The translations under genes and the position numbers were made by a program. DNA of 64,000 nucleotides from Rahnella bonaserana (GTDB lineage Bacteria > Pseudomonadota > Gammaproteobacteria > Enterobacterales > Enterobacteriaceae): assembly GCF_019049675.1 (NCBI RefSeq), contig NZ_JAFMOW010000049.1, positions 30,471-94,470 of the forward strand, given 5' to 3'. Below the pieces are notes generated by a model. The model did not search any database. It worked only from the letters and a program-made list of their open reading frames with translations, and had not been told where the DNA came from. This document shows, in pieces, positions 47,139 through 58,659 of the stretch; the stretch's first letter is position 1; every line of letters starts with the position of its first letter.

Positions 47139-48008
47139 TTATTTGCGGATGGAGAAAGTCACCGCCAGACGCGCCGGTGCTGCATGCGTAGAAATGTGCT
47201 TGTCTGAAACCTGTGCGGTTTCAACACAGACCATGGTTTTGTAGCCGTCATCTGGCATATCCGCCATGCTGACAGACAATTCAGAGCCCGGGTTCCAGGC
47301 CACAACGTCTGAATTGTTTTCATGTGCGACAACCAGAGTACGTTTCAATACCGGGTCAACGATTTCGCTGGTGGCCCGTGGCTGGGTATAGATGCGGTCC
47401 GTCTGGCCTGTAAAGGTCAGGTCGCCTTCGGTCTGTTTAGCTTTTGCGCCATCGACTTTATCGATAAAGCTGTTGCCCAGGCCTTTGACAGTCACACTGG
47501 CAATATCACCGATATTGAAATAAGTGTGAAGGGCGCTGTTAGCGTCGAAATCACCGGTAGATTCCAGTTCGATATGGCAGGTTGCGCTGAGCGTGAAGCG
47601 TGCGGTCAGCGTAAATTCGTGCGGCCACAGAGCCAGTGTTTCAGGAGAGCTTTTCAGCGTTAGGGTGAGAACAACGCCTTCGTCAGTTTCCTGATGATCC
47701 GTGAGTTCCCATGGCATGTTACGGGCGAAACCGTGTGAGGGTTTACCTGCCGGACCAAACCATGGCCAGCAAATTGGAATACCGCCACGAATAGCAACGC
47801 CTTCTTTGAACGCGCTGGCGCTGCTCATCCACAGCACAGGTTCTTCACCTTCAGGCTGCCATGCCAGCAGATGCGCGCCTTGCAGGGCAATCGCAGCACG
47901 AACTTTCGGATGGGTAACAACGAGCACCGGCAGTTCGTCGATAAGACGCTGGCTGACGGAGGTAGTGATCTGGTTTACGACCGGAAGAGTAAAGAGTTGT
48001 TCTGTCAT
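47139..48008 (-). CDS. yeaD: glucose-6-phosphate 1-epimerase YeaD
   Basis: This 289-residue aldose-1-epimerase-like enzyme interconverts the alpha and beta anomers of hexose 6-phosphates. Its galactose-mutarotase fold includes GAHLLAWQPEG near 43-53, IRGGIPICWPWFGP near 73-86 and the HTYFNIGDI segment with the catalytic histidine. AGGAC precedes the ATG. It follows gapA in the same direction, 167 bases downstream of its stop, as in E. coli. Confidence 0.95.
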   Translation of the reverse strand: MTEQLFTLPVVNQITTSVSQRLIDELPVLVVTHPKVRAAIALQGAHLLAWQPEGEEPVLWMSSASAFKEGVAIRGGIPICWPWFGPAGKPSHGFARNMPWELTDHQETDEGVVLTLTLKSSPETLALWPHEFTLTARFTLSATCHIELESTGDFDANSALHTYFNIGDIASVTVKGLGNSFIDKVDGAKAKQTEGDLTFTGQTDRIYTQPRATSEIVDPVLKRTLVVAHENNSDVVAWNPGSELSVSMADMPDDGYKTMVCVETAQVSDKHISTHAAPARLAVTFSIRK

Positions 48009-48128
48009 TATCTAAAGTCCTGTCAGGGTTAAAACTTCTAAGATTTTGAACCAAGACTACACATGAACCAAATCCATCTGTTTGATCGCACTCATGTGCT
48101 GATAAAAAAGTGCATCCGACAGAAAGCA

Positions 48129-48152
48129 AAAGGGCGACTTGCGTCGCCCTTC
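48129..48152 (-). terminator. terminator after gapA
   Basis: The stem AAGGGCGAC/GTCGCCCTT with loop TTGC is followed on the minus strand by TTTTGC, 23 bases after the gapA stop. The short T run may allow some read-through to yeaD. Confidence 0.75.
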
Positions 48153-48175
48153 AATCAGTTCATTCACATTGCCAA

Positions 48176-49186
<1,011 letters not shown>

Positions 49187-49383
49187 CTATTTTTTTAGTG
49201 AATAAAAGGTTGGTTGTAAAATTACAAAAACCTTGCTGAGCGTCAAGCGGAATCGTGTCAATTATTGCTGTAAGTCAAAGCGACGACCTACTATTGCTCG
49301 CTTATTGCACGTTCCGTTTTCTTAATCGGCTTACAACCACATGGGGGCGAAAAACTGAATATAAAGTACCGGATGAACAGGAG

Positions 49384-49399
49384 TGTGATCGCCATCACA
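49384..49399. promoter_or_regulatory. CRP site between gapA and msrB
   Basis: TGTGA-TCGCCA-TCACA matches both CRP half sites exactly. It lies 210 bases upstream of gapA and 126 bases upstream of msrB. E. coli gapA has a CRP-controlled promoter, so gapA is the more likely target. Apart from this site the 350-base intergenic region shows no gene. Confidence 0.7.
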
Positions 49400-49524
49400 A
49401 GTTGCGAGTCAGGTAACGCTGATGCCATACAGTTTAGGCCAAAAGAGGCAGACCTGTTGTTAATTTTTTGTTATTATAAACTGTTATTTTAGTTGATTTT
49501 TATATTCGTCAGAGAACGATAATC

Positions 49525-49938
49525 ATGAGCAGCGAAGCCAAATCTTCCCCTACACTTGAGCAACTCACTGAAATTCAACGTTATGTCACACAGGATCACG
49601 GAACAGAGCCTCCATTCTCAGGAAAGTTACTGCACAACCGTCGTGAAGGCATTTACCATTGCATAGTCTGCGGAACTGCGTTGTTCTATTCTGATACCAA
49701 ATACGATTCCGGATGCGGCTGGCCAAGTTTTTACCAGCCGTTACAGCCTGATGCGATTAAATATCTCACTGATAAAGCACATAATATGCAACGCGTTGAG
49801 ATACGCTGCTCAGGATGTGAAGCGCATCTGGGACACGTTTTCCCGGACGGCCCAAAGCCGACAGGCGAACGTTACTGTGTGAATTCGGCCTCAATGCGTT
49901 TCACTGATGGCCGGAGTGGTGACATAACCGCCGGGTAA
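49525..49938 (+). CDS. msrB: peptide methionine-R-sulfoxide reductase MsrB
   Basis: This 137-residue enzyme reduces the R epimer of methionine sulfoxide in proteins. The zinc-binding cysteine pairs are C46-x-x-C49 and C95-x-x-C98. The catalytic Cys118 is in [10 protein letters not shown], and a further Cys64 in DSGCGWPSF may resolve the intermediate. It is divergent from gapA and followed by yeaC, as in E. coli. Confidence 0.97.
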   Translation: MSSEAKSSPTLEQLTEIQRYVTQDHGTEPPFSGKLLHNRREGIYHCIVCGTALFYSDTKYDSGCGWPSFYQPLQPDAIKYLTDKAHNMQRVEIRCSGCEAHLGHVFPDGPKPTGERYCVNSASMRFTDGRSGDITAG

Positions 49939-50035
49939 AGTGTCGCAAAAGTGCGATGTAATCTACCCGACAAAATCGATTCAGCTATTATTCAAAACCC
50001 TTTGAATAATCGCGTGGAGCTGAGGGCTCAGTCAG

Positions 50036-50308
50036 ATGGAAATTAATCAACTCATTGATGTAATGACACCGGAAATCTATGCACGTCTGGTGCAGGCCGT
50101 TGAACTCGGCAAGTGGCCTGATGGCGTGGCGCTGACGCCGGAACAGAAAGACCATAGCCTGCAGGCCGTGATGCTGTATCAGTCACGTCACAACGTAGAC
50201 GCCCAGCACATGAGCATCGGCACTGACGGGCAGATCGTCACCAAAAGTAAGCAGGAACTTAAACAACAGTTCGCGCAACAGACGCTGATAAAGCTTAAGC
50301 CTGAGTAA
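50036..50308 (+). CDS. yeaC: DUF1315 protein YeaC
   Basis: This 90-residue protein of the DUF1315 family matches E. coli YeaC (MTPEIYARLVQAVELGKWPDG and LTPEQKDHSLQAVMLYQSRHN in the middle). Its function is unknown. It is predicted to be small, soluble and helical. It follows msrB after 97 bases in the same direction, probably one transcript. Confidence 0.93.
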   Translation: MEINQLIDVMTPEIYARLVQAVELGKWPDGVALTPEQKDHSLQAVMLYQSRHNVDAQHMSIGTDGQIVTKSKQELKQQFAQQTLIKLKPE

Positions 50309-50334
50309 TTCAGTGACGTTAATACATACCAATA

Positions 50335-50356
50335 AAAAAGGGCGCTAAATAGCGCC
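50335..50356 (-). terminator. terminator of pncA (or yeaC)
   Basis: The stem GGCGCTA/TAGCGCC with a two-base loop has CTTTTTTATT after it on the minus strand, the better direction. It lies 119 bases after the pncA stop and 32 bases after yeaC. Confidence 0.65.
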
Positions 50357-50474
50357 TTAGAATTGACGTTAACAGTATGAAATCAAAGGAATTCACCTTA
50401 AATTTTATCTTAATACGGACATCAATTTAGCCGGTTTTATCCCCGCATTACTTCATATTGCAGGACGGCATAAT

Positions 50475-51104
50475 TTACCCCAATACAGACCCAGACGTTT
50501 CAATCAGCGCACCCGCCATCCGCATCGCTTCAACTGCCTGCGCACTGTCTTCCGGCTGTAAGTTCACGCCACGACAACCATCGGTCAGCAACGTCACCTG
50601 ATAACCCAGTTCCAGTGCGTCCAGCACAGTGAATTTTACGCAGTAATCCGTGGCCAGCCCCATCACATACAAATGAGTCACCTTTGCCGCTTTCAGCCAG
50701 TCGTTCAGCACGGTGGCTGCGCGATGGCCATTGTCGAAAAAGGCACTATAACTGTCGATATCCGGATTGGTGCCTTTCTGCACCACAAAGTCTACCAGCG
50801 GCATGTTCAGGGCAGGATGGAACTCAGCGCCGGGTTCCTGCTGAACGCAATGAACCGGCCACCAGACTTGCGGCAGCCCGTTCAGTTCGCCCTGTGTCCA
50901 GGGCTCTGCGTGCGAGTTGGTGGCAAAGCTGCGATGGCCGGCAGGATGCCAGTCCTGCGAGGCAAGTACCGCGATGTCATGGCTTTTACACCACGGCATC
51001 ATCTGATTAGCCACCGCAATCGTATCATCGCCGTCAGTGACCGCCAGCGCGCCGCCGCGACAAAAATCATTTTGCAGATCGACCAGCAACAAAGCAGATT
51101 TCAT
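50475..51104 (-). CDS. pncA: nicotinamidase
   Basis: This enzyme hydrolyses nicotinamide to nicotinic acid in the NAD salvage pathway and also hydrolyses pyrazinamide. The 209-residue protein has the catalytic triad Asp9, Lys110 and Cys155 (in LATDYCVKFT) and metal ligands Asp51, His53 and His85. It follows ansA by 12 bases in the same direction, so the two are cotranscribed, as in E. coli. Confidence 0.97.
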   Translation of the reverse strand: MKSALLLVDLQNDFCRGGALAVTDGDDTIAVANQMMPWCKSHDIAVLASQDWHPAGHRSFATNSHAEPWTQGELNGLPQVWWPVHCVQQEPGAEFHPALNMPLVDFVVQKGTNPDIDSYSAFFDNGHRAATVLNDWLKAAKVTHLYVMGLATDYCVKFTVLDALELGYQVTLLTDGCRGVNLQPEDSAQAVEAMRMAGALIETSGSVLG

Positions 51105-51116
51105 ATCGTCCCTTAT

Positions 51117-52130
51117 TTATTCGGTCAGTTCGCCACGCAGGTTCTGCTGCATCAGCTCGCGGATTTCTTCCGGAGTATGTGTCTGGCTAAGCAGGTAATG
51201 CAGTTTGGTCAGCGCCGCTTCGACGGTCATATCAAACCCGCTGATCACGCCCGAGTGCGCCAGCGCGTTACCGGTCGCATAGCCGCCCATATTGACGCGC
51301 CCCGAGATGCATTGGGTCAGATTAACCACCACAATGCCGCGCTCAGAAGCGTCTTTCAGCACTTTCAGCAGATCACCTTTTTGTGGCGCGTTGCCGACAC
51401 CGTAAGAGCGCAGGATCAGGGCTTTCACCGGTTGCATCAGAAAGTTCTGCACCACTTCAGCAGAAATACCCGGATAAATTGTCACCACGCCGATAGGCTG
51501 CGGGGTGATGTGATGAACCTTCAGCTTTGCTGCAGGCACTTCCGGCAGTGATGGGGTAGAAAGACGGCGGATGTGGATCCCGGCTTCCAGCAGGGGCGAA
51601 AGATTCGGTGATGCAAAGGCATCAAAACCATCGGCGTGCGCTTTGGTGCTGCGGTTACCGCGATACAGACGGTTGTTAAAGAACAGGGTGACTTCGTTAA
51701 CCGGATGGTTCGCCGCGATGTACAGCGAGTTCAGCAGGTTGATCTGTCCGTCAGAACGCAACGCTTCGAGCGGAATTTGTGACCCTGTCACAATTACCGG
51801 CTTGCTGAGATTTTCCAGCATGAACGACAGCGCAGAAGCGGTGAATGCCATGGTATCCGTGCCGTGCAGGATAACGAAACCGTCATACTCGTCGTAATGC
51901 GCCTGAATATCATCGGCGATATGCTGCCAGTCTTCCGGCGTCATGTCGGAAGAATCCATCAGTGGCGCATATTCCTTAATGGTGAATTCAGGCATTTCAG
52001 GACGATGGAATTCAGGCATTAGTGCCAGCTGACGCTGTAAATGTCCGGAAACCGGAATGTAACCCTGTTCAGAACGCTGCATACCGATTGTGCCGCCGGT
52101 GTAGGCAACGTAAATAGATTTTTTAGTCAT
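51117..52130 (-). CDS. ansA: L-asparaginase I (cytoplasmic)
   Basis: This enzyme hydrolyses asparagine to aspartate and ammonia. The 337-residue protein lacks a signal peptide, as expected for the cytoplasmic type I enzyme. The nucleophile Thr14 is in AYTGGTIGM, and the second catalytic set (Thr-Asp in LHGTDTMAFTASAL, with a lysine near 162) is present. It starts 148 bases after the sppA stop behind a strong terminator, so it has its own promoter. Confidence 0.97.
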   Translation of the reverse strand: MTKKSIYVAYTGGTIGMQRSEQGYIPVSGHLQRQLALMPEFHRPEMPEFTIKEYAPLMDSSDMTPEDWQHIADDIQAHYDEYDGFVILHGTDTMAFTASALSFMLENLSKPVIVTGSQIPLEALRSDGQINLLNSLYIAANHPVNEVTLFFNNRLYRGNRSTKAHADGFDAFASPNLSPLLEAGIHIRRLSTPSLPEVPAAKLKVHHITPQPIGVVTIYPGISAEVVQNFLMQPVKALILRSYGVGNAPQKGDLLKVLKDASERGIVVVNLTQCISGRVNMGGYATGNALAHSGVISGFDMTVEAALTKLHYLLSQTHTPEEIRELMQQNLRGELTE

Positions 52131-52207
52131 CGAAGATGTTCTTTATTTAGAAAGGTGAAAGCAACTGCGCTAAGTATAAAGGCTTCGCGGCGGGTGTCCC
52201 ACCATAA

Positions 52208-52239
52208 AAAAGCCCGGAGTTTTCAGAGAAAGCTCCGGG
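52208..52239 (-). terminator. terminator of sppA
   Basis: The stem GCCCGGAG/CTCCGGGC with a 13-base A/T-rich loop is followed by TTTTTTATGG on the minus strand, 39 bases after the sppA stop. Confidence 0.9.
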
Positions 52240-52278
52240 CAGTGCATTATGGCGATTCTTTATCCCAAAAACGGAACG

Positions 52279-54132
52279 TTACTTCACATCACCACAGGTC
52301 AGGCAAAGTGCGTAACGGTTTTGCGGGTCGTTCATGTTGCTGAACAGGTCAGCTTGCGATTTCAGCTCCATCGCCATTTTGCTCACTGGCGCAGGCAGAT
52401 AAGCCTGAATCGCCGCTGGCAGCATGGCATGAACCGACGCACTTACCTGTGAGAACACCAGGTCGCTCAGGCTTGGCTCACTGACATACCAGTTCAGCTG
52501 CCATTTCGGCAGTTTCGCCAGCTCAGCGGCTTTCTTCACGGCGTCATCGAAATCACCCAGTTCATCCACCAGACCATTGGCCTTGGCATCCGAACCAATC
52601 CACACGTGGCCTTGTGCAATCTGATCAATTTCTTCAGGCGTTTTGTGGCGTGAATCCGCAACCAGACCGAGGAAGGTTTTATAACCATTCTCTATGTTCA
52701 GCTGCATCATCTGCGAGAATTCCGGTGGTAACGCTTTAGTGGAAGCGATATCCGCCAGCGGCGATGTCGCCACACCATCAGTATGAACGCCGGCGTAATC
52801 CAGCGTGTTCTGATAGGTGTTGATCACGCCAAAGATACCGATGGAGCCGGTGAGGGTGCTCGGGCTGGCGATGATGTAGTTCGCGGGTGTTGAAATCCAG
52901 TAACCGCCAGAGGCCGCCATGCCGCCCATAGAAACCACGATCGGTTTGCCTGCGGCTTTCGCAGCAGCCAGTTCAGATCGGATCACTTCAGAGGCACTGA
53001 CGCTGCCGCCCGGGCTGTTGACGCGCAAGACAATCGCTTTCACTTTCGGATCCAGGCGGGCATCACGAATTTGCTGCGCGGTCGTGTCGCCACCGACGGC
53101 ACCCGGTTGTTCTTCACCGTCGTTGATCGCACCGGTCGCGAAGATCACCGCGATTTGTGGATCGTTATTGTCCGGTTTTGGCTTCGGCGAATAATCGTAG
53201 ATGCTGGTGTAATTAAAGTCTTTGGTGTCTTTATTCCAGCCAAAGGCTTTCACCATCTCGTTGTCCGCTTCGGTACGGGAAGCCAGTGCATCGACCAGTT
53301 TGGCTTTCAGCGCGTACTGCGCCATATCACCGCCCGTAGCCTGCATACCCGCTAAGACACCCGCCGCGCCAGGGAACAATTGTTCAGGCGTAATCTGACG
53401 GTTTGCCGATACGGTATTGAGATAGTTGGTCCACAATCCACCCACCCAGCGACTGTCTGCTTCGCGTGCGGCAGGGGACATATCGTCACGGATCAGCGGT
53501 TCAACGGCGGATTTATAGGTCCCGACGCGGAAAATATTGGTCGTGACTTTCAGCTTCTCAAGCAGGGATTTGTAATACAGATTGTTGGTCGCAAAACCAT
53601 GCAAGTCCACCGCGCCTTGTGGCGACATGTAGATTTTGTTGGCGTAGCTCGCCAGATAATATTGCGACTGGTTATAGCTGTCGCCGATGGCATAAACCGG
53701 TTTACCCGCGTCACGGAACTCACGCAGCGCCTTGCCAATATATTGCATAGAAGCCTGGTCAGTGCCGGTGAAATCGGTCAGCTGCAAAACAATGCCGGTG
53801 ACGTTTTTGTCATCTTTCGCTGCGCGAAGGGTATCGACCAGATCAAACAGGGAATTCTCCTGCAAGCGGCTGCTCGACGTACCCAGCAATTCGCGGCCCC
53901 ACTGACGGACTTTATTATTCACCGAAGGCTTATCCACCACGGAACCGCTCAGGTCAACCAGCAGCGCACCTTTGGTGGTGTCGACGGGTTTGTCCTGCAC
54001 GGCATACCAGATGCCCACGCCAGCCAGAATGATCAGGATAAGAAAAACGTTGAGAATGAATTCTCTGACGAAATTAAGAAGACGCCAGGTCCACTTAAAA
54101 AAACCGGCGATAATTCGCCACAATGTGCGCAT
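52279..54132 (-). CDS. sppA: signal peptide peptidase A (protease IV)
   Basis: This inner-membrane serine protease faces the periplasm and degrades cleaved signal peptides. The 617-residue protein starts with a basic, aromatic tail and one transmembrane helix (about 24-45). Two related S49 halves follow, as in E. coli SppA (618). The general-base lysine lies in [10 protein letters not shown] and the nucleophilic serine in [10 protein letters not shown] near 408. It is upstream of ansA-pncA and divergent from ydjA, as in E. coli. Confidence 0.97.
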   Translation of the reverse strand: MRTLWRIIAGFFKWTWRLLNFVREFILNVFLILIILAGVGIWYAVQDKPVDTTKGALLVDLSGSVVDKPSVNNKVRQWGRELLGTSSSRLQENSLFDLVDTLRAAKDDKNVTGIVLQLTDFTGTDQASMQYIGKALREFRDAGKPVYAIGDSYNQSQYYLASYANKIYMSPQGAVDLHGFATNNLYYKSLLEKLKVTTNIFRVGTYKSAVEPLIRDDMSPAAREADSRWVGGLWTNYLNTVSANRQITPEQLFPGAAGVLAGMQATGGDMAQYALKAKLVDALASRTEADNEMVKAFGWNKDTKDFNYTSIYDYSPKPKPDNNDPQIAVIFATGAINDGEEQPGAVGGDTTAQQIRDARLDPKVKAIVLRVNSPGGSVSASEVIRSELAAAKAAGKPIVVSMGGMAASGGYWISTPANYIIASPSTLTGSIGIFGVINTYQNTLDYAGVHTDGVATSPLADIASTKALPPEFSQMMQLNIENGYKTFLGLVADSRHKTPEEIDQIAQGHVWIGSDAKANGLVDELGDFDDAVKKAAELAKLPKWQLNWYVSEPSLSDLVFSQVSASVHAMLPAAIQAYLPAPVSKMAMELKSQADLFSNMNDPQNRYALCLTCGDVK

Positions 54133-54311
54133 GGTCTCTCCAACAAGACAGATAAGTCTCGCTATCCTAATGACACGCCGGAAAAAAGTCAGCTTTAAAT
54201 CATGTCAGGATTTGGCAACGACGCATTATCTGAAAGCGCCTGATGCGTTGGAAAAAGGCGTAGCGGCTATGTTAACGTAAGGTAAATAGCAATTATTCTC
54301 AGGAGATAAAA

Positions 54312-54863
54312 ATGGACGCTTTGGACTTGTTACTTAACCGCCGTTCCGCTTCCCGTCTGGCTGCTCCTGCGCCAGCAGGCGAGGCGCTGCAAAACATCAT
54401 CAACGCCGGTATGCGCGCGCCAGACCACGGTGCCCTGCAGCCATGGCGTTTTGTGATTGCAGAGAATGACGGACTGACCCGTTTTAGTGAAGTATTGCGC
54501 GCTGCCGCGATTAAAGACGGAGCCGATGAAAAAGCCATCGAGAAAGCCACGCAGGCGCCATTGCGTGCTCCGCAAATCATTACCGTAATAGCGGCCTGTA
54601 AAGAAAGTCCGAAAGTGCCGCAGTGGGAACAATTACTTTCCGCCGGTTGTGCCGTTCACGCCATGCAGATGGCCGCGCTGGCGCAGGGTTTTAACGGTAT
54701 CTGGCGTACCGGTGCATGGACTGACCATCCCGATGTGCGCAAGGCCTTCAGGTGTGGTGAGAACGATAAAATCGTCGGTTTCCTGTATCTCGGCACACCG
54801 CAACTTAAAGCGAATTTGCAGGTGATCCCGACCGACAGCACCCCTTTTGTGACTCATTTTTAA
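54312..54863 (+). CDS. ydjA: NAD(P)H nitroreductase YdjA
   Basis: This 183-residue FMN-dependent protein of the nitroreductase family is the minimal size of its group, as in E. coli YdjA. The N-terminal [16 protein letters not shown] gives the FMN phosphate-binding arginines, followed by [14 protein letters not shown]. The natural substrate is unknown. AGGAGATAA precedes the ATG. In E. coli selD and topB follow; here only topB does. Confidence 0.95.
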   Translation: MDALDLLLNRRSASRLAAPAPAGEALQNIINAGMRAPDHGALQPWRFVIAENDGLTRFSEVLRAAAIKDGADEKAIEKATQAPLRAPQIITVIAACKESPKVPQWEQLLSAGCAVHAMQMAALAQGFNGIWRTGAWTDHPDVRKAFRCGENDKIVGFLYLGTPQLKANLQVIPTDSTPFVTHF

Positions 54864-54883
54864 AATTCGCACGTTCGTAAATT

Positions 54884-54924
54884 AACCGGTTTTCATCGGC
54901 GTTTTCCGATAAAACCGGTTTTTG
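54884..54924 (+). terminator. terminator of ydjA
   Basis: The long stem AACCGGTTTT/AAAACCGGTT with an inner ATCGG/CCGAT extension is followed by TTTTGC, 20 bases after the ydjA stop. Confidence 0.85.
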
Positions 54925-55027
54925 CTGCCTATTTGAGCGACCATCGCTGCGGATCCTTCTATCCGTCTTACTAATTGCGACGCCAGCGGCTAACATAGCC
55001 ACCTCTGCATGATGAGGACGTAGTGAA

Positions 55028-55087
55028 ATGAAGGATGGGATAATGGAAATCTTTACAGCGATCACCCCGCAGGCAGGTACGGCCTGA
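55028..55087 (+). CDS. possible 19-codon leader peptide coupled to topB
   Basis: The frame [19 protein letters not shown] starts at an ATG with GAGGACG upstream and ends in a TGA that shares its A with the topB ATG (TGATG). Such an overlap normally means translational coupling. It sits where E. coli carries selD, whose end also overlaps topB. No residue match to the SelD C-terminus is convincing. It may be a real leader, a relic, or chance. Confidence 0.35.
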   Translation: MKDGIMEIFTAITPQAGTA

Positions 55088-57036
55088 TGCGTTTGTTCAT
55101 TGCGGAAAAACCCAGCCTTGCCCGCGCCATTGCGGATGTCCTGCCAAAACCTCATCGCCGGGGCGACGGGTATATTGCCTGTGGCAACGATCAGGTCGTC
55201 ACCTGGTGCGTCGGCCACTTACTCGAACAGGCACAGCCCGATGCCTACGACAGCCGCTTTGCACGCTGGTCGCTGGCAGATTTACCTATTATTCCTGAAA
55301 AGTGGCAGCTTCAGCCGCGTTCTTCCGTCGCCAAACAACTCAATGTGATTAAACGCCTGTTGCTCGAGGCGACGCAGGTCGTCCACGCCGGTGACCCGGA
55401 TCGTGAAGGACAGTTGCTGGTGGATGAAGTGCTGGATTACCTCGAACTGACACCGGAAAAACGTCACGCGACCCAGCGTTGTCTGATTAACGATCTCAAC
55501 CCGCAGGCCGTGGAACGTGCCATTGAGCGCCTGCGTGACAACCGTGACTTTATCCCGCTGTGTGTTTCGGCACTGGCCCGCGCCCGTGCCGACTGGCTTT
55601 ACGGCATCAACATGACCCGCGCTTATACCATTCTTGGCCGCAACGCCGGTTACAACGGCGTGCTGTCGGTGGGACGCGTGCAGACACCGGTGCTCGGGCT
55701 GGTGGTGCGCCGCGACGAAGACATTGAAAATTTCGTGCCGAAAGATTTCTTTGAAGTGAAAGCACATATTGTCACGCCTGCCGAAGAGCGTTTTGTGGCG
55801 CTGTGGCAGCCAAGCGATTCCTGCGAGCCGTATCAGGATGAAGAAGGGCGTTTGTTGCATCGTCCGCTGGCTGACCACGTGGTGGCGCGTATTGCCGGAC
55901 AACCGGCGATGGTCACCGGCTATAATGATAAACGTGAGAATGACATTGCACCGCTGCCGTTCTCGCTTTCTACATTGCAGATTGAAGGCTCGAAAGCGTT
56001 TGGTCTGAGTGCTCAGCAAATCCTTGATATCTGTCAGAAATTGTATGAAACGCACAAATTGATTACGTATCCTCGTTCGGACAGCCGATATCTACCAGAG
56101 GAACATTTTGCCGGTCGTCACTCGGTCATCAATGCCATCGGCGTTCACCGACCCGATCTGATGCCGCAACCGGTCGTGGATACCGACATACGCAACCGGT
56201 GCTGGGACGATAAAAAGGTTGATGCGCACCACGCGATTATCCCGACGGCGCGCAGCAGCAATGTGAATCTGACCGATGACGAACGTAAGATCTACGGTCT
56301 GGTGGCACGCCAGTATCTGATGCAGTTTTGCCCGGATGCGGTGTATCGCAAATGCGTTATCGATCTGGATATTGCGGGTGGAAAGTTTATTGCTAAGGCA
56401 CGTTTCCTGGCAGAAGCGGGCTGGCGTACTTTGCTGGGCAGTAAGGAACGTGACGAAGAAAACGAAGGTACGCCGCTGCCGGTGGTCGCCAAAGGTGACG
56501 AACTGTTATGCGAGCGCGGGGAAGTGGTTGAGCGACAGACTCAGCCACCGAGGCCGTTTACCGATGCCACGCTGCTTTCAGCCATGACCGGGATCGCGCG
56601 TTTTGTGCAGGATAAAGAACTGAAGAAAATCCTGCGTGCGACGGATGGTCTGGGCACTGAAGCTACGCGTGCCGGGATTATCGAACTGCTGTTCCGTCGT
56701 GAATTTTTGTACAAGAAAGGGCGCTATATTCATTCCAGCGATACCGGACGCGCACTGATTCACTCGCTGCCTGATATTGCCGGCCGGCCGGATATGACCG
56801 CTGACTGGGAATCAACGCTGACGCGAATCAGTGAAAAGAGCTGCCGTTATCAGGATTTCATGCAACCGCTGGTGGCGACGTTGCAGAATCTTATCATGCA
56901 GGCCAAAACGAACCGGGTGTCTTCGGCATTCCGCAGTCTGCCTTCCAAACCGGCAGGTGCTGCAGCGAAAGGCAAAAGCGCCCCTAAACGCCGTAAAGCG
57001 AGCACTAAAGGGAAGGAAGCAAACAGTGATGAATAA
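55087..57036 (+). CDS. topB: DNA topoisomerase III
   Basis: This type IA topoisomerase decatenates single-stranded DNA junctions and works with RecQ. The 649-residue protein has the TOPRIM acidic cluster DPDREGQLL at 103-111 and the catalytic Tyr328 in [11 protein letters not shown]. The C-terminus is basic ([15 protein letters not shown]). The ATG overlaps the stop of the short upstream frame (TGATG). The 3' end overlaps ynjH by 8 bases. selD, directly upstream in E. coli, is absent here. Confidence 0.97.
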   Translation: MRLFIAEKPSLARAIADVLPKPHRRGDGYIACGNDQVVTWCVGHLLEQAQPDAYDSRFARWSLADLPIIPEKWQLQPRSSVAKQLNVIKRLLLEATQVVHAGDPDREGQLLVDEVLDYLELTPEKRHATQRCLINDLNPQAVERAIERLRDNRDFIPLCVSALARARADWLYGINMTRAYTILGRNAGYNGVLSVGRVQTPVLGLVVRRDEDIENFVPKDFFEVKAHIVTPAEERFVALWQPSDSCEPYQDEEGRLLHRPLADHVVARIAGQPAMVTGYNDKRENDIAPLPFSLSTLQIEGSKAFGLSAQQILDICQKLYETHKLITYPRSDSRYLPEEHFAGRHSVINAIGVHRPDLMPQPVVDTDIRNRCWDDKKVDAHHAIIPTARSSNVNLTDDERKIYGLVARQYLMQFCPDAVYRKCVIDLDIAGGKFIAKARFLAEAGWRTLLGSKERDEENEGTPLPVVAKGDELLCERGEVVERQTQPPRPFTDATLLSAMTGIARFVQDKELKKILRATDGLGTEATRAGIIELLFRREFLYKKGRYIHSSDTGRALIHSLPDIAGRPDMTADWESTLTRISEKSCRYQDFMQPLVATLQNLIMQAKTNRVSSAFRSLPSKPAGAAAKGKSAPKRRKASTKGKEANSDE

Positions 57037-57343
57037 CGTATTGGTGAAAAATGTGCTGATAGCGTTACTGGCCGGTTCAGCGCTGCTGTCTGCACCGGCG
57101 ATGGCGAACCGCAGCAATATCGGTAACGGCGCGGATGTCGTCGTGCCGCTGCCGCCGCAAATCTGGGAGAACAGCGGCACCAATAATAACAGTGCGCCGA
57201 CCTGCCACAATTGCTGTATCTACAACAATCAGAGCTACAGCGAAGGCGCGGTGGTGACGGCTGACAGCGTGGTGTTGCAATGTTCACGCGACCCGAACGT
57301 GGTGGGCACCAATGCACTTAAATGGGAAGTGTTGAAGAAATAA
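57029..57343 (+). CDS. ynjH: DUF1496 exported protein YnjH
   Basis: This 104-residue precursor has a signal peptide ([20 protein letters not shown], cleaved after SAPAMA). The DUF1496 signature follows: [18 protein letters not shown], then VLQCSRD. The three clustered cysteines and the later one may form disulfides in the periplasm. The function is unknown. The start overlaps the topB stop by 8 bases, so translation is probably coupled. In E. coli ynjH lies beside nudG, also its neighbour here. A strong terminator follows. Confidence 0.8.
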   Translation: MNNVLVKNVLIALLAGSALLSAPAMANRSNIGNGADVVVPLPPQIWENSGTNNNSAPTCHNCCIYNNQSYSEGAVVTADSVVLQCSRDPNVVGTNALKWEVLKK

Positions 57344-57388
57344 TGCTTTCTTAATACTTCTGATTTTCTCCATACTTCTGATAAAGAT

Positions 57389-57423
57389 AAGGCGCGGACT
57401 GTTTCCAGTTCCGCGCCTTTTTA
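57389..57423. terminator. terminator between ynjH and nudG
   Basis: The stem AAGGCGCGGA/TCCGCGCCTT with a loop of about ten bases is followed by TTTTA on the plus strand. It can also end the convergent nudG transcript. Confidence 0.85.
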
Positions 57424-57448
57424 TTTGCCAGTTCGTTAGCCATCACCG

Positions 57449-57850
57449 CTATGCGGCGAATTTAGTCAGGTACGCCTCGATTAACGGAATATCCGCAGGT
57501 GCCAGATCAAACGACAGCACGTCGGCGGGTGCTACCCAGCGGATTTCGGAGTGACACTGTAACGTAATCGTTCCTGTAAATCCGCTAACCCGCCAGCCAT
57601 GCAGACGAATCAGCCTGGCAGGTTGCTGTAACTGGCTGGTCGCGATGAACTCTTCTACCGTGGCCGTGATACCCATTTCTTCCTGCAATTCGCGCACTAA
57701 TGCACAGGGCTGACTTTCCCCGGTTTCCACTTTCCCGCCGGGGAATTCCCATAAACCGGCCTGATCGCTGGATGCATCCCGACGGGCGAGCAATAATTTG
57801 CCCTCGCGTTCAATCAGGGCGGCAACCACGTCAATCGTTCTGATGGTCAT
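57449..57850 (-). CDS. nudG: CTP/5-hydroxy-CTP pyrophosphohydrolase NudG
   Basis: This 133-residue Nudix hydrolase is close in size to E. coli NudG, which prefers oxidised and methylated cytidine and deoxyadenosine triphosphates. The Nudix box lies at about 37-59 and contains GGKVETGESQPCALVRELQEE. The start ATG shares one base with the xthA stop (TAATG), so the two DNA-protection genes form a coupled xthA-nudG unit. Confidence 0.92.
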   Translation of the reverse strand: MTIRTIDVVAALIEREGKLLLARRDASSDQAGLWEFPGGKVETGESQPCALVRELQEEMGITATVEEFIATSQLQQPARLIRLHGWRVSGFTGTITLQCHSEIRWVAPADVLSFDLAPADIPLIEAYLTKFAA

Positions 57851-58659
57851 TATTTCAGATCAAACGTCGCCCAGATTGGCGCATGGTCAGACGGCTTTTC
57901 CATGCCGCGAATGTCGTAATCGATGCCCGTCTCAATGCAACGTGCCGCCAGCGGCGTACTCGCCATGATGAGATCTATACGCAGGCCGCGGTTCTCATCG
58001 AAGCCGCGTGAACGGTAATCAAACCACGAGAATTTGTCGGCAGTTTCAGGGTTCGCAGCGCGGAAAGTGTCAATCAGGCCCCAGCCTTTCAGACGATCCA
58101 TCCATTCACGTTCTTCCGGCAGGAAAGAACATTTGCCGGTGCGCAGCCAGCGTTTACGGCTGTCTTCGCCGATACCGATATCCAGATCGGTCGGGCTGAT
58201 ATTCACATCACCCATGACCACTACCGGATTATTCACGGACAGACTGGTGGTCAGGTAATCCTGCAAATCGCGATAAAACTTCTCTTTGGCCGGGAACTTG
58301 GTCGGATGGTCGCGGCTTTCGCCCTGCGGGAAGTAACCGTTGATCACGGTCAGAATGCCCTGTGGCGTTTGGATGTCAGTCATGATGATACGGCGCTGAG
58401 ACTCTTCGTCATCCCCCGGGAAACCACGGCGTACAGCCACCGGTTCCTGCTTCGTCAGCATGGCAACGCCGTAATGGCCTTTCTGGCCGTGATAAAACAC
58501 GTGATAACCGTACTGACTGACATCTTCCAGCGGGAACATGTCGTCATGGACTTTAGTTTCCTGCAAGCCGATCACGTCAGGCTGGTGTTGTTCGATAATT
58601 GCCGCAAGCTGATGTGGGCGGGCGCGCAATCCATTGATATTAAAGGAGACGAACTTCAT
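57850..58659 (-). CDS. xthA: exodeoxyribonuclease III
   Basis: This is the major apurinic/apyrimidinic endonuclease and 3'-5' exonuclease of base-excision repair. The 269-residue protein starts [18 protein letters not shown] and keeps Glu34 (GLQETK), the GDVNISPTD loop with Asp and Asn near 151-153, and the C-terminal SDHAPIW with the catalytic His near 259. A frame to 58743 adds 28 codons without family support. The Shine-Dalgarno sequence at 58659 is weak. It is followed without a gap by nudG. Confidence 0.97.
   Translation of the reverse strand: MKFVSFNINGLRARPHQLAAIIEQHQPDVIGLQETKVHDDMFPLEDVSQYGYHVFYHGQKGHYGVAMLTKQEPVAVRRGFPGDDEESQRRIIMTDIQTPQGILTVINGYFPQGESRDHPTKFPAKEKFYRDLQDYLTTSLSVNNPVVVMGDVNISPTDLDIGIGEDSRKRWLRTGKCSFLPEEREWMDRLKGWGLIDTFRAANPETADKFSWFDYRSRGFDENRGLRIDLIMASTPLAARCIETGIDYDIRGMEKPSDHAPIWATFDLK

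Noticed and set aside
49214..49227. TTGTAAAATTACAA palindrome upstream of gapA as a HexR site
   Set aside because: The half sites look right but are only two bases apart, whereas HexR boxes need the longer 15-base form. It may be chance in AT-rich DNA.
53380..54198. 272-codon plus-strand frame opposite sppA
   Set aside because: It is antisense to a well-conserved gene and has an unlikely, histidine- and arginine-rich composition.
55028..55087. Remnant of the selD 3' end before topB
   Set aside because: The 19 encoded residues do not align convincingly with the SelD C-terminus. Only the position and the overlap with topB agree.
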